A stretch of 38,940 nucleotides of DNA, from contig MARA01000094.1 in NCBI GenBank assembly GCA_001792895.1, positions 1-38,940 of the forward strand. Reading direction: 5' to 3'. Below, one piece after another: positions 11,819-22,500 of the stretch; position 1 is the stretch's first letter; each line of letters begins with the position of its first letter. The DNA comes from Lentinus brumalis. Lineage: Eukaryota; Basidiomycota; Agaricomycetes; Polyporales; Polyporaceae. Below the pieces are notes generated by a model. It worked only from the letters and a program-made list of their open reading frames with translations. It ran no database searches and was not told the DNA's origin. The position numbers and the translations under genes were made by a program.

Positions 11819-13597
11819 CTAGTGAACACATGCTTTTCCATTTTTCACATCACATTGGCCATGTCTACGTTCCCGACGCCCTGTCAGTTCACGAAGCACC
11901 TGGTTCCACTGATCAGATGCAACCAACTCTTCTAACCGCATCACAGTAGGGCCCTGGTATTGTAAGGGACCCATTTTTGTGAGAGATACACCACTATCCA
12001 GGTCAGGAAAGCATCTGTCCAGCCATGATGCACAAAGGGCGTGATCATGTAAAATTGCAGCAGACACCTCCAAATAGCGCAGACCATGGGGAGTGAATGC
12101 CTCGAGCTGGACCTCAATGCAGTTGCAGCTGGAATGTACAGCTTGGGGAGGAGCAGGGCAATGAGGTGAGGGCAACATGATGTAAGGAGTAGGATCCCAT
12201 TGAATGTGAGGGTGCAGGAGTCTGGTGAGTCACGGACATACGGCCTATTGTGGGTCTGCAACATGAGAGATGTCAACATGGGCCATGCCTGTGCCATCTT
12301 CTCCAAGTCGGAATCTTCGAGAGTGATGTCCGGAAGGGGTATCTTTAGGACCACCCTTTCTAACTCGTGAAGGGAGTATATAGGCTCGATGGCATAGGAT
12401 AGTGACGTTATGTCACTGTAGTATGGTGGGTCGAGGGCAAGATGATCAAAGTCGAGGTGCAGGACACGTAGTCGAGTGAAGATTTTGGCCCATATAAGAC
12501 ATCGGGAACGAAATGTTCCAACATCCTCATATCGGTGTATGGCTACCTGCAGCTCTTCAAGAGGAACAGATGAAATCATCTGATATGCATGACCAGTGTC
12601 TGGACGGTCTCTGAGCGCGATCTGGCGAAGACTGGGAAACAATGGCTGAGGTAGCTGAGGTGGAGCAATGGCAGTGGAGGAGTGTTCGGAGTCCAAATCG
12701 AGGTCCAAGGTCAGTTGCTGCAGGTGAAGCAATGACCCCAGATGGTAGACCCCATAAGTGCATGTTCTGTCGGTGTCCGTCATGGAGTTGTCACATGTCA
12801 CTGTGAGGTTGCGAAGGTTGCCGAATTTGGAAAGGGATATGAAAGACGAGGGGGCATGTAATCCACCCAGCGACACCTTGATTGTATGGATATTGCTCGC
12901 CATCAGCTGCACGTCAGAGAGCAGGGACGCACATCCAAACTGCCATTCATGCCGTTCACGGCCCGTTTGTGGCAGCCATGGATGTAGGATGTTGATATCC
13001 AGATCAATGATAGATGGCGAGAGGAGGCAAAGGGGTGCTAGACAATACAGGTTGGTGACGTCCCAGCAGAGAAGCTTGACGTGGGGCAAAAGGATGTTTC
13101 CAGCCAGCTTGCTGAGGATATGGGTCCAGGTACTTGGATGAACCCTGCGGATGACAGATAGACTGAACCATGTCTGGTCCATGACTAATTCGTAAATCAT
13201 CATGCCATAATGGTGTACCCTTTCCCATTCTTCCGGCTTGATATCCCCTACAATAGCCTGCCAGAGGCAATGAGCGAGGCCTGCGACTGCTGAGACTTCA
13301 AAGAAAACATACATAGCCGACATAATTAACCTCTCTTGCAAGCTCCAGGTCAAACTCCTGATCCCTGGTAACGGGTTGAAAGTTGGAGAGTAATTCCAAC
13401 AGTGGCATGACTGAGGTCATGTGGAACCACAGTATAGGAAGGGCCATATTTCGGAAAAGGACACTGACAAGGCTCAAGTTCAAGAGCGTCTGGGTACGTG
13501 TAGCCTCGTTGCCATCACGATGAAAAACCCATGCATCCGTGCTGTACCAGGAGAGGATCTCACGGAGAATGTCGTGATTATACCGTGGTTTGAACAT
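11819..13597 (-). pseudogene. F-box-type protein, paralog 2, with a C-terminal frameshift
   Basis: Exon 1 is 13313-13597 (95 codons, same length as paralog 1), starting MFKPRYNHDILREILSWY. A 55-nt intron (13258-13312, GTATGT ... GGCAG) follows a Gly-Tyr pair. Exon 2 runs from 13257 with the same leucine-rich architecture as paralog 1. Around 12110-12122 the homologous reading passes from one frame (ending LLLPKLYIPAAT) into another (EVQLEAFTPHGLRYLEVSA), consistent with one missing base. Without the correction, translation ends at 11941 with an unrelated tail. With it, the family C-terminus (LHDHALCASWLDRCFPDLDS ... WNQVLRELTGRRE) reads to the stop at 11819. Either a young pseudogene or a sequence error; expression is unknown. 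Confidence 0.75.
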
Positions 13598-13919
13598 GAT
13601 GATAAGGTGTGTGTAGAGTGACTGTGATTGAAGGTGGGTGTACTGGCAAAGTGTATGGTTCACGAGGATCAATGGTTTGGACTTTCTTATATATACAGTT
13701 GTACACAGCATTGTCATAATGATGACCTCACAGCATCATTGATGAATATTGTTAACGCTCTATTCACACGGTAACCGCCTTACCTCATCACATCCGGTCA
13801 TATTCAGCTGTTGTCATGATTGTCTGTAATGCTATGCAATCAAAACCCTCCGATGTGTCACCCATACATGGCGAAAGTAACACTTCAGAGCCTCGCATGG
13901 CGCCCAAGCTTGCAGGATC

Positions 13920-14050
13920 GTAGGACCGTCTGAGACCACATTGTATACGTTGCAGGGTGGTGTTACAGACATACAAGGGGGGCGCGCGATATAATCCAAG
14001 CACAAATGAGACCCAAAGGAAGTACAGTCTCAAAGTTCCAACAAGTTTTT
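13920..14050. repeat. Direct repeat, copy 1 (about 130 bp)
   Basis: Begins GTAGGACCGTCTGAGACCAC and ends CAACAAGTTTTT; matches 14087-14216 with only a handful of substitutions. Contains GGGGGGCGCGCGATATAATC. A recent tandem-type duplication. Confidence 0.95.
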
Positions 14051-14086
14051 ATATGGTGTCCATGCTTTCCCGATAAATCTTTAGTT
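14051..14086. repeat. Copied fragment of the 3' end of F-box 3
   Basis: The bases from ATATGGTGTCCATGCTTTCC through CGATAAATCTTTAGTT are the same as at 14397-14432, which encodes the last residues of the F-box 3 gene on the minus strand. The fragment lies between the two 130-bp repeats, so gene-end sequence was copied along with the repeat. Confidence 0.9.
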
Positions 14087-14216
14087 GTAGGACCATCTAA
14101 GACCACAGTGTATACGTCGCAGGGTGGTGTTACAGACATACGAGGGGGGCGCGCGATATAATCCAAGCACAAATGAGACCCAAAGGAAGTACAGTCTCAA
14201 AGTTCCAACAAGTTTT
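14087..14216. repeat. Direct repeat, copy 2 (about 130 bp)
   Basis: Matches 13920-14050. Begins GTAGGACCATCTAAGACCAC; differs at a few early positions and is almost identical in its second half. Confidence 0.95.
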
Positions 14217-14394
14217 AAATAACGCAAAATACAACATATATAGGGTATTTTGGGCATTTGATTACTGTTTATGGGGCCCTGAGCGACGACACATTCGAGA
14301 AGCTATATGAGCTGTTGCACCATGAGCTTTGTATCACCCTTGGGGTATTCTGCCAAAGTATGAATAGCATAAAACATGGATGCTCTCACACTAT

Positions 14395-16113
14395 CTATAT
14401 GGTGTCCATGCTTTCCCGATAAATCTTTAGTTCAAGCAGTAATCTCTCCCAACCCACCCAGTTTGCTCGTTCAACCCACGAAACATCTCTCCCAGACTTG
14501 ATCACCTTGCCAGTTGCAGTGACCACTGTGTCATCAAGAGCAGGGAAGAGGTGGTGTATCCACTGTGCTGCAAGTGCATAATCGTGTATGGATGCTGAGA
14601 AAACTTGAAGATATTGAAGACGGTGCACATTTGGTGCAATACCATGATGTATAGCTGCTGAACTGATGCATATGCCAGGGAGGGTCAGGATCCTCAGCAT
14701 TGGACAGTTGAATGCAGCAAGACTGAGGGAGGCAAATGTGGGTGTAACCAAGGGAAGAGATGGAACATTGTGGGCACCCGTGCTGCCATTGTGTCCACGC
14801 AGAACCAGACCTTGCAACCGAGGCCATGCTTGTGTCATGTCCTCCAGATCAACATCTGTAACATGGTATTGCGGCTGGGGAAAGCCAACTGTGACACACT
14901 CCATCCTGCGTAGAGAGAGGAGTGGGCGAATGGCGGTGGATAGTGATGATGTATCGGAGGAATGTGGTACTGCAGCGCCAGGATAGTCCACTTCACATGA
15001 GAAGGTGAGAAGATGCGGGAAAGTTTGTGACCAAACACTGCAACGGTGGTGCAGTGTTAATGCATCCTGGTACGGCCGGACAATGACCTGGAGTTTGATG
15101 ACCGATGACCCCTCGAAGATGGTATAGATGGGGTCCATATCGCTGTAGTCTCGCAGCGACAAATTTTGAAGAGCCTGAAAGGGGGACCTTGCGGGACACG
15201 GCACGGATGGAAAGGGAGAGAGGTCGAAATGACAGTCTACAGTGAGCTCCATTAACCGCGGCAAAGTGCCTAGTTTATAGAGGTCACAGACACTGATCCC
15301 ATGGGACTGTGCATCGACCTTGTCACATCGAAGGACGAGGTTGCATAGATTCTGGTAGTGCAGGAGTGCACTGAACATCGATGGTGTATATAATCTTCCC
15401 AATGTGAGGTTGAGTGTGTGAATGTTTGTAGTGAGGTGTGAGGTCTGGTTGAGGAGAGTTGACATTGCGAAGCGCCACTCATCCGCAAGGTAGTCAGATA
15501 CTCCAAGCCATGGATGGATGAAGTTGAGGGTCAAGATCCGTATGGAAGGGGAGAGGACACATAACAAGCCAGTACATCCACGGTTGGAGATGTCCCACTG
15601 CAATGATCGCAAACGGGGTAGCAGGGTGCGTCCAGCCAATTTATGGAGAATATATACCCATGTGGTGGGAGCAACTCGCTGGGTAACCAGTTTGGGCTCA
15701 AGTTCGTCCACAACCAGGGTATGCACTTTGGCAGCGTGGTAGCAGAACCGTTTCCAATCTGCCTCCAATATCCCATTTGTTAATCCCTGGTGATTTATCA
15801 GCATAGAACAATAACATTTGCAGTAGGTGCTCACATAGGTGATACACTCAAGTTCAACTTCTGTATGTATCCCCCACCGATCGTCTCTTCTGATAGCACC
15901 AACAGTGGACAGCAGAGAAAGCAATGGTATCACAGAGTCGAGGTGTTGCCAGAGTATTGTCGTAGCAAGAACATGGAAAGTAGAGTTGACGCGAGCAAGA
16001 GATGACAGAGTCTTTGTCCGAATCTCATCTGGTCCATCATGAATGGTGTGCCAACTCTCGCGGTTGTACCACGCGAGAATTTGACAGAGCACATCGAGGT
16101 TGCAAATCGGCAT
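14395..16113 (-). CDS. F-box-type protein, paralog 3 (intact)
   Basis: Model: complement join of 14395-15786 and 15835-16113, 556 aa. The Met at 16113 (MPICNLDVLCQILAWYN) aligns with the starts of the paralogs, although the frame is open further upstream to 16173. The 48-nt intron (15787-15834, GTGAGC ... CACCAG) happens to be in frame and stop-free, so the gene can be misread as one exon; its position right after a Tyr codon matches all three paralogs. F-box-like N-terminus (TLSSLARVNSTFHVLATTIL, then SVIPLLSLLS), leucine-rich body, conserved C-terminus (HDYALAAQWIHHLFPALDD ... WERLLLELKIYRESM). It is the most diverged of the three clustered copies. Presumed SCF ubiquitin-ligase adaptor by family pattern; substrate unknown. 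Confidence 0.8.
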   Translation of the reverse strand: MPICNLDVLCQILAWYNRESWHTIHDGPDEIRTKTLSSLARVNSTFHVLATTILWQHLDSVIPLLSLLSTVGAIRRDDRWGIHTEVELECITYVSTYCKCYCSMLINHQGLTNGILEADWKRFCYHAAKVHTLVVDELEPKLVTQRVAPTTWVYILHKLAGRTLLPRLRSLQWDISNRGCTGLLCVLSPSIRILTLNFIHPWLGVSDYLADEWRFAMSTLLNQTSHLTTNIHTLNLTLGRLYTPSMFSALLHYQNLCNLVLRCDKVDAQSHGISVCDLYKLGTLPRLMELTVDCHFDLSPFPSVPCPARSPFQALQNLSLRDYSDMDPIYTIFEGSSVIKLQVIVRPYQDALTLHHRCSVWSQTFPHLLTFSCEVDYPGAAVPHSSDTSSLSTAIRPLLSLRRMECVTVGFPQPQYHVTDVDLEDMTQAWPRLQGLVLRGHNGSTGAHNVPSLPLVTPTFASLSLAAFNCPMLRILTLPGICISSAAIHHGIAPNVHRLQYLQVFSASIHDYALAAQWIHHLFPALDDTVVTATGKVIKSGRDVSWVERANWVGWERLLLELKIYRESMDTI

Positions 16114-16294
16114 GGGGGATGGTGGTAGGTGGGTCAAGGGTGAACCGTGTATTAGTACACTTGTCACCTGCATGCATTAGGTAATGGTGATTCACACCAT
16201 TTCTCAGTATCACATAGTGGGTCACCCGTATAAAGTCATCATCCAGCAAGATACGCATAACATTCTGAAATACACGAGTAGTCTGATCGACAGT

Positions 16295-17000
16295 CTACCG
16301 ATAACCAGAAAAGTATGCTGATATAGTTGACAAATCGGATAGAGTCACATCCTTGAATGCACGGCAACGTTTGCCTGAAAACCTGAGTACAATGACAACA
16401 CCACACCAGGGTTTTTCAGGCTTTGACAATCCACATAGGCGCAGGATAGCACCATTTTGACATCTTCCTGCTACCAGAGCATTGTTATCGTACCATACGT
16501 TGAGAGGATAGCGTAGTTCGACATTTGCTATCCCGGTATTGAGTACTAGGCTGTCCAGGTGACTGTCTTGAGAGAAGTAATGTTGGATCATAGGAACGGG
16601 TATAAGACCACAACGATCAATGCGTGTCTGCTTGTATTGCACAGCAATGCGCTGAACATCTTCTGCAAATTTGGTCGGTAATTATACAGAATTATTTGCA
16701 TCACACACACCTTTGTCAGGATGGAAGATATATCCATATGTCCACAAAGACTCAATTTGAGTCCGTCTGGGAGGTTGATAAGGCACAGCTGGGAGAGGTT
16801 CAATTGGACGACATCTCTGCCAGTGTCCAGCATTCCAGTCCTAGCATACCATGAGACTGATTTTGATGCTTACAGTAGCACGGTATACGTACCAGCAAAA
16901 GGTGTTGTTGACTGCAATATGATGCCTGCTGACACCCCATACACCGTGTGGTGGCTGGAACTTGACATATCCAACACAGAGCATAAGCTGCGTCTGACAT
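16295..17000 (-). CDS. Small MYND-type zinc-finger protein, paralog 1
   Basis: Model: complement join of 16295-16662, 16711-16840 and 16893-17000, 201 aa. Introns are 48 and 52 nt (GTGTGT ... TTTGCAG; GTACGT ... GCTAG) and all phases agree. The finger is built across the first junction: C9-x2-C12-x7-C20-x2-C23-x5-C29, then H33, H42 and C46. The seventh-ligand position, usually Cys in MYND, is His33. Residues 47-80 are Pro-rich and end IFHPDK. The C-terminal part contains PLNVWYDNNAL and CGVVIVLRFSGKRC. MYND domains bind proline-rich partner peptides; the C-terminal region is not a domain I can name. Paralogous to 23729-24480 with identical intron positions. A dispersed repeat lies about 280 bp upstream. 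Confidence 0.8.
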
Positions 17001-18182
17001 GGCAGTTATGTAGCCCTGCAAAAGAATATGCCCTGTTGTTAGCACATGTACTGTTATAGGCACTGATATCTCCCTACCTGATAAATGGAATGCTAAGTAG
17101 GGAAAGCAAATGGCATGCAAGGCAGGATCAGCACTATATAGGTGACAGCAGTCTATCAATGTGGAGTGGAGGAGGACTGATGTCCGATGACCATTTATAT
17201 GCTCACATGATACAAACATCCACCCAGTTTCCCACAGTTTCTTGGGTGGTGTGTGTCACTCAAGGCATGTTCACATGCGTGATAACTCCGTAAGTGCTTC
17301 CCTCCAGCATGTGCTAGTTATGACTGATGGCAACGTGAACTGCGACTCGCCGGCATAGTAGCTGGAATACATCAGAGACACAACAACTATACCAAGGGTG
17401 GGCAGGAGTTTAGTTGAACCTCAGACTCCTTGCCACAATGAGGGGGACAGTCGTGCACAGCTGTCTTGCCCAAATATTGTTACAAGTGACAATGAGCTTC
17501 AAGTCAGCCTTCTTGCCAAAGTCATGCCCACATGACATCCATGCAGCTTCTATTGCATGAGGAAGCATGATGACAGTCAAGCCAGTAGAAGTCACACCCA
17601 CAAATGCATGAGTTGACGCAGGAGTTGATGATTGCGTAAAACAACATGTGCTTACAGCAAGTTGGACCTGGCAGTCGGCATGAACTCACCGTGCAGCTGA
17701 CATGATTGTTCCATATGCAGTAGTGCACGTAGGACAGGCTGACAAACTTATGATGTAATGAATCTTCAACACAAGAAGACCTGGCCTCAAAATAGTTCAC
17801 TGACAAAGAGGAACAGCAACAAATCTCATGCAGTCAGGGTCTTGTGTGAAGCACAGTGCGGCAATCAGAATTCCAGGGGGAGGATCAAAGATCATCAGTA
17901 GCACTCCTGAATTATGCTGTAACGTATTTCCAACAGAACAATGGCCGGCCCAAAATAGTGTGGTGCTAGAGCGGAGCAAGGAGAAATCTCAATCAGTTAG
18001 AGATCTGTGGGAAACGCAGTACGGCAATCATGATGAATCCGAGAGAAAGAATCATTGGCCATATAGTAGGGCCATCCAATCATAGACAGCCAGTTGCTCA
18101 GATACTGGTCAGTGTTTACACTGATCAGATCTCTGGCCAAGTCTGTTTGCCTCAATAAGAAAGACAACAATGGTGGTACTCT
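17001..18182. other. Intergenic region, no supported gene
   Basis: Contains dispersed repeat copy B (17281-17490). Short minus-strand frames (17522-17806, 17797-17979, 17997-18203) are not convincing. Two loosely related blocks around 17855-17875 and 18010-18032 (GTGCGGCAATCA / GTACGGCAATCA) hint at an older duplication. Confidence 0.4.
17281..17490. repeat. Dispersed repeat, copy B
   Basis: Diverged relative of 11257-11460 in the same orientation; shared blocks are listed under copy A. Confidence 0.6.
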
Positions 18183-18190
18183 ATCTAATA
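18183..18190. repeat. 8-bp target-site duplication, left copy (ATCTAATA)
   Basis: Identical to 23038-23045 and directly abuts the left terminal inverted repeat. An 8-bp duplication is the hallmark of hAT-superfamily insertion. Confidence 0.95.
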
Positions 18191-18208
18191 TAGGCAATGG
18201 CACGGGTA
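18191..18208 (+). repeat. hAT terminal inverted repeat, left
   Basis: Reads TAGGCAATGGCACGGGTA; exact inverted match of 23020-23037. Confidence 0.95.
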
Positions 18209-18360
18209 ACCCCCGGGTATATGAGCGCCTACCCGTACCCCTACCCGCACGCCACCCGTACCCGCATACCCGCGGGTTCCACGGGTATGGGTATCTATCT
18301 GCGGGTCGGGGTCAGAGCACGGGTATGCGACCCGTGGCGGGTTACCCGCATGGACCATAT
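18191..18360. promoter_or_regulatory. Left subterminal motif array of the hAT element
   Basis: About a dozen copies, in both orientations, of ACCCGTA / ACCCGCA and their complements (TACGGGT, GCGGGT). In hAT elements such subterminal motifs are typically transposase-binding sites; here that role is inferred. Confidence 0.75.
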
Positions 18361-18432
18361 GCCAGTACATACTTGTATAAGTCTCATGCGAGCACGCAGC
18401 TCTTTTGATTATAGTGATATAAGTATGTAATA

Positions 18433-19277
18433 CTAATAGTACACATATTCACCAGTTGCGGCATTGTACCCGACCAGCTCGGGTGGTTCTGAGTCATCGT
18501 CACTGTCAGAGCTACGGTACGCTGGCTCAGGCATAGAACCGAGGTATGTAAACCCATCCGAGTGCCCAAGGGGCTGGCGGTACACCATACCGGCATCAGG
18601 TTCGATCGAGTTGGTCTCGGAATGGAGATCAGCGAGCATGTCACTGTCTGGAGCCGGGAGCCACTCGTGCGCGAGCGTGAGAGTGCTCTGTAAACAAGAA
18701 CGGCACACGAAGATGAGCGCGGTGACAATCACGCCGGAAGGAGGACTTACGGGGTAGGAACGCTGCGCCCATGCGGCAAGACCCATGATCTCCTCCAAAG
18801 TTGCCACTCCGGGAAATGCGGGGGTCGTAGATGAGATGGTCTCGCACCGCCCGATGCGCACACCGATGATGCCAAACGTAAGCAGGGCCTCGCGTTGCTG
18901 CGCAGATATATCGACAATCGTTGAGAGAGCGCCTTCATCAAGAGATTGAATCCACGCCATGAGGGCGGTCAGCGAGGGTGCGCGAATGCGGAGCGCGTTT
19001 GCGGGTGCAGCAGTCGTAGATTCAGACTGAATGGTGGGATCAGCTGGTGAGCAAGCTGCACGGTTACCAGGCAGTCTGAGGGCAGATCACTCACCAGCGG
19101 GGTGCCGTCCACCCTCTCCTCCGAGCCCGGGGTTACCAGCCCTGTGAAAGTGCGAAGGCGCGCACCATTTGCTCCACACCAGGTGTCTTCTGTAATGTCC
19201 ACGGTTACCGAGTAGTCGCCAGCTGGGGCAGGAGGAAGCGACGCCACGTCGAGGGACACAGCAACGTCGATGTACAT
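18433..19277 (-). CDS. Second gene inside the hAT element, function unknown
   Basis: I do not recognise this protein. Model: complement join of 18433-18687, 18751-19026 and 19095-19277, 237 aa from the Met at 19277. Introns are 63 nt (GTAAGT ... TTTACAG) and 68 nt (GTGAGT ... CATTCAG), both phase 0. The frame is open upstream to 19382 without an ATG and reads naturally (LLTFSLVFQPSSSTLSMYID), so a further 5' exon probably exists in 19383-19556. The N-terminal part contains GDYSVTVDITEDTWCGANGA (possible beta-rich fold). The middle holds MAWIQSLDEGALSTIVDIS. The C-terminus is acidic (SSDSDDDSEPPELVG) and ends EYVYY. It lies downstream of, and on the same strand as, the transposase and wholly between the terminal repeats. 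It could be an accessory transposition protein or captured host sequence. Confidence 0.7.
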
Positions 19278-19556
19278 AGAGAGAGTGCTGGACGAAGGCT
19301 GGAAGACGAGGCTGAAGGTGAGCAGTTTTTCTGGCGTGAGCGGCGTCGGCCGTCGTCTGCTTATGCTTTTGTATGCAGTATACTAAGCCCTTACTTATAT
19401 ACAATACAGTATACTTGAAGCCTGAGTTTACGCTGGTTCTATCGGACTATACATTCAAGTTCAATCGCACCCTTGGCGATCGCACAAGAGCGCACAACTC
19501 AGAGAGAGAAGACCGTAGTGATTACAACGGCCGTTGGAACCATGGATTACATGACA

Positions 19557-22500
19557 CTACGTACTAGAACCGCCCGGCTTCTCGATCCTATCCCAACCGT
19601 CCTCCAGCTCGTCCTCCTGCACATCATCTGGGGTAGAGGCCACTGCGACAATGTCAGAGATCCCGACGATGTCGCGACGGCACCAATCACCGAGGCATAG
19701 CAGCGCGCGCGTCGTCTGGGCGCTGAGCCGGCTGCGTGTATGGGTAAGAGCACGCCTGCCGCGACTGAACGCACGCTCAACGTCCACGGATGTGCCTGCA
19801 CACGATGTGTCAGCGAAGTCCATACCAAAATGAGGAGAAGATCATACCGGGGATAGACAGATAGTCTAACGCCATGCGTGAGAGGCAGGGATAGAGATCT
19901 CGACGCTCGCGCCACCACTGCAGCGGATTGTCGGTCTCCTCTGTGGGTGTCGCGAAGTAACGCGCGAGTTCGTCCTTGCCAGGGCGCGCATACTTTGCGG
20001 AGGGTGTGGGGATGTTGTCGAAGACGTTGCTCGTCTGGAGCAGGGGATGCTTGGTGTGCAGAAAGAATTACGACATGATAGAACAGCGTACCTTCGAAAC
20101 TCGAGCCGCTCCTCCCTTCTTGCGTGTGGGCACACCTGCATCCTCCTTCCCAACCTCCTGAGCATCCACCTCTGGCTCCGCAGTCTTGTACGAGCATTCG
20201 AACTCTTCACGGAGCATATCCCGGGCGTTCTTCATCCAGTGAGATGGCCAACCGGCCTCCTTGAAGTACGCATCCTTGTAGGAAGGATGGAGCACTGACC
20301 AAACCACAAATCAGCTATCATGAACGCTGCTAGCAAAGGAAGTGAACGAATACTCACTCAGGGCAAAGCGGTATGTGGCAGACAAGTCGGAAAGCTTGTA
20401 GTAGTGGTTCAAGACGTTCTTGCCGAGCGTCAGGGCCGAACGCAGCGCAGAGTCGTAGCTTTCGTCCCGGATCTGATCGGTGAGGGTGTTGTCGATATGG
20501 TCCATAGCATGAATGACCTTCGGGAGGTTGGGGGTGCCGCGCGAGAAGTACAGAGTCGCATCTTTGAAGATCTGGGAGATGGAGAGAACAATAGAGGGGC
20601 GAACAATTGGCCAGGAGGCGTGGGATGGTTTGTGGGCGTCGCGTGCAAACAAACAGATTTGGCCGTGTTAGCCCCCAGTAAACATGGACGACGTGTCACC
20701 GAGAACGCACCTTCAAGACGTCCTTCAATTGCTTCAAGATCTTCCACTCTCTCTCGCTCAGCTCGTACGCCCGCAAACCGCTGTCGCGTTGGGCACACAA
20801 GCGGTCGATTGCCTCGCGGTACTCGTAGGCAACTTCCGCCATGTCGTACGTGGAATTCCACCGTGTCCGGACATCGCGCGGCAAGAGGCGGTCGTTCAAA
20901 CCGAGCTCCTTCAGCAACTCGTGCCAGGCCGGGAGGAGTTTAGTAGTCGAGTGTATGATCTTGAACGAGATCTTGCGGAGCTGCAACAAGGTGAGTACAC
21001 ATACCAGACGGGTGAAGGGCTGCGTGATGTACGAACCTTCACCAGTACCATCTTCAAGGGGCGAATCTCCTGCTCGTACTCGGCCATCTCCTCGTCGTCC
21101 ATCGTCTCGACTTCATCCACCCAGGACTGGTCGTCAACGTCCTCCAGCACCATCTCGATGTCCGGATCCCCCTGCTCTGCACGCAACTCAGACTGTGTGG
21201 TTACCTCCTCGCTCTCGAGCTCCTGCGCGAGCTCCGCAAGCTGCCGCACGTCATCGTCGACCAGGGCCTCGGCATCTGGAACATCCTTGACATCGAACTG
21301 CTTGAGGATCGCTTTGACGACGATGTTCAAGATGTGCAAGAAGCAACGCGTGCGGCTGTACGTCCCTTGGAACTCCGGGAGTGCCTCGGCCAGCGCGTCA
21401 GTCAGTGTGTCGTTGTTCGACGCATTGTCGGCAGTTACACTCAAGATCTAGGCCAACGATACGTGAGTTCAATGATCATACCATCATCTAACCACTAACC
21501 TTATGTTCGATTCCGAAATCCTTCAGGATCTGCGCGAATGCAATCGCCAGATTAACGCCGGTGTGGGACTAGAAGCGCGTCCAATCAACATGACGCCGAC
21601 ATGCTCGGGAAACAGGGATGAGGTACGAACCTTGGCAACTTCGACGAGATCGAGCAGGAAACACAACGGCTCACCATTGTGCTCCAGGTGCGCGGTGACC
21701 GCTACGAAGGCGCGGTGGTTCGGGGAGGTCCAGGCGTCTGTCGCGAAGCTGATCTTGCCTTCGTAGTTCCGCAGCATGCCCGCGATCTTGGTGCGCGCGC
21801 GCCCGAATGCCGCCTTGGTGTCCCGCGAAATGGTCGTCTCAGACGGAATGTAACAGCCGGGACGCCCTGTCTTCATGAGCGACTGGAACCCACGGTCGCC
21901 TGCGAGTGCGAACGGACGGAGATCCTCAGCACACCATCGTACGAACTCAGCACTGATGCCGACAAGTGTAAGTTGGTCTGCTAAATCACAGATACAAAGG
22001 ACTAACCGTGTCTCTGCTTTTGTGTGCGCGCGGTGCGAGTAGGTCACAACCCCCGTCTTGCGGGCGAAGTGCGCCGTTATAGAACCATCATACTTCTTCG
22101 CCTTCGCGATCGTCGCCCTCACCTCGTCAGCATCGTCGGCGTCGTCGGCGCGCTCGACCGCTTCCACTCCCCAGCAGTGCTTCGCGTGTCTGCGGAGGTT
22201 CCCGGTGGACTTCGCATCAGAGGTGTCAAGATACCGGTGTACCAGGGGACCTTGGCGCCCCTTGCAGGGCTTCGCAGCGCAGCGAAACTCGTGGTAGCGA
22301 CGGCCCCTCTCGTTGTACCCGATGGCCACCTCAGGGGAGAAGAAGGCGTAGATCGGGGCGGTCCATGTGCTCTGCAGACGCTCTGCCGACGGTTAACCAC
22401 ATCAGCGTGCGTGCAAGTCTGATGCAATGACGACTTACCCAACTCTGCCTCGGAATCCTCCGGGTCATCGACCTCGACTCCTTGCTGTTCATGCTCGGCT

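Larger units (their letters stand above)
13598..14394. other. Intergenic region with a duplicated 130-bp segment
   Basis: No gene. It contains two near-identical copies of a ~130-bp segment and a copied fragment of the end of F-box 3; these are listed separately. Confidence 0.6.

Noticed and set aside
15787..15834. Reading F-box 3 as a single uninterrupted exon
   Set aside because: The 48-nt segment has proper splice ends and sits exactly where the three paralogs have their intron; the open frame through it is chance.
17797..18203. A host gene disrupted by the hAT insertion
   Set aside because: Short minus-strand frames flank the insertion on both sides, but they do not continue into one another in a convincing way.
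20684..21451. 255-codon plus-strand open frame inside the hAT element
   Set aside because: It is antisense to transposase exons, with Ser-rich, low-information sequence typical of a shadow frame.
22119..22382. Continuation of transposase exon 1 beyond 22439 in the same frame
   Set aside because: A GTAAGT donor and a matching acceptor at 22383 restore the conserved BED-like region; the read-through frame is Pro/Ser/Arg-rich and ends without homology.
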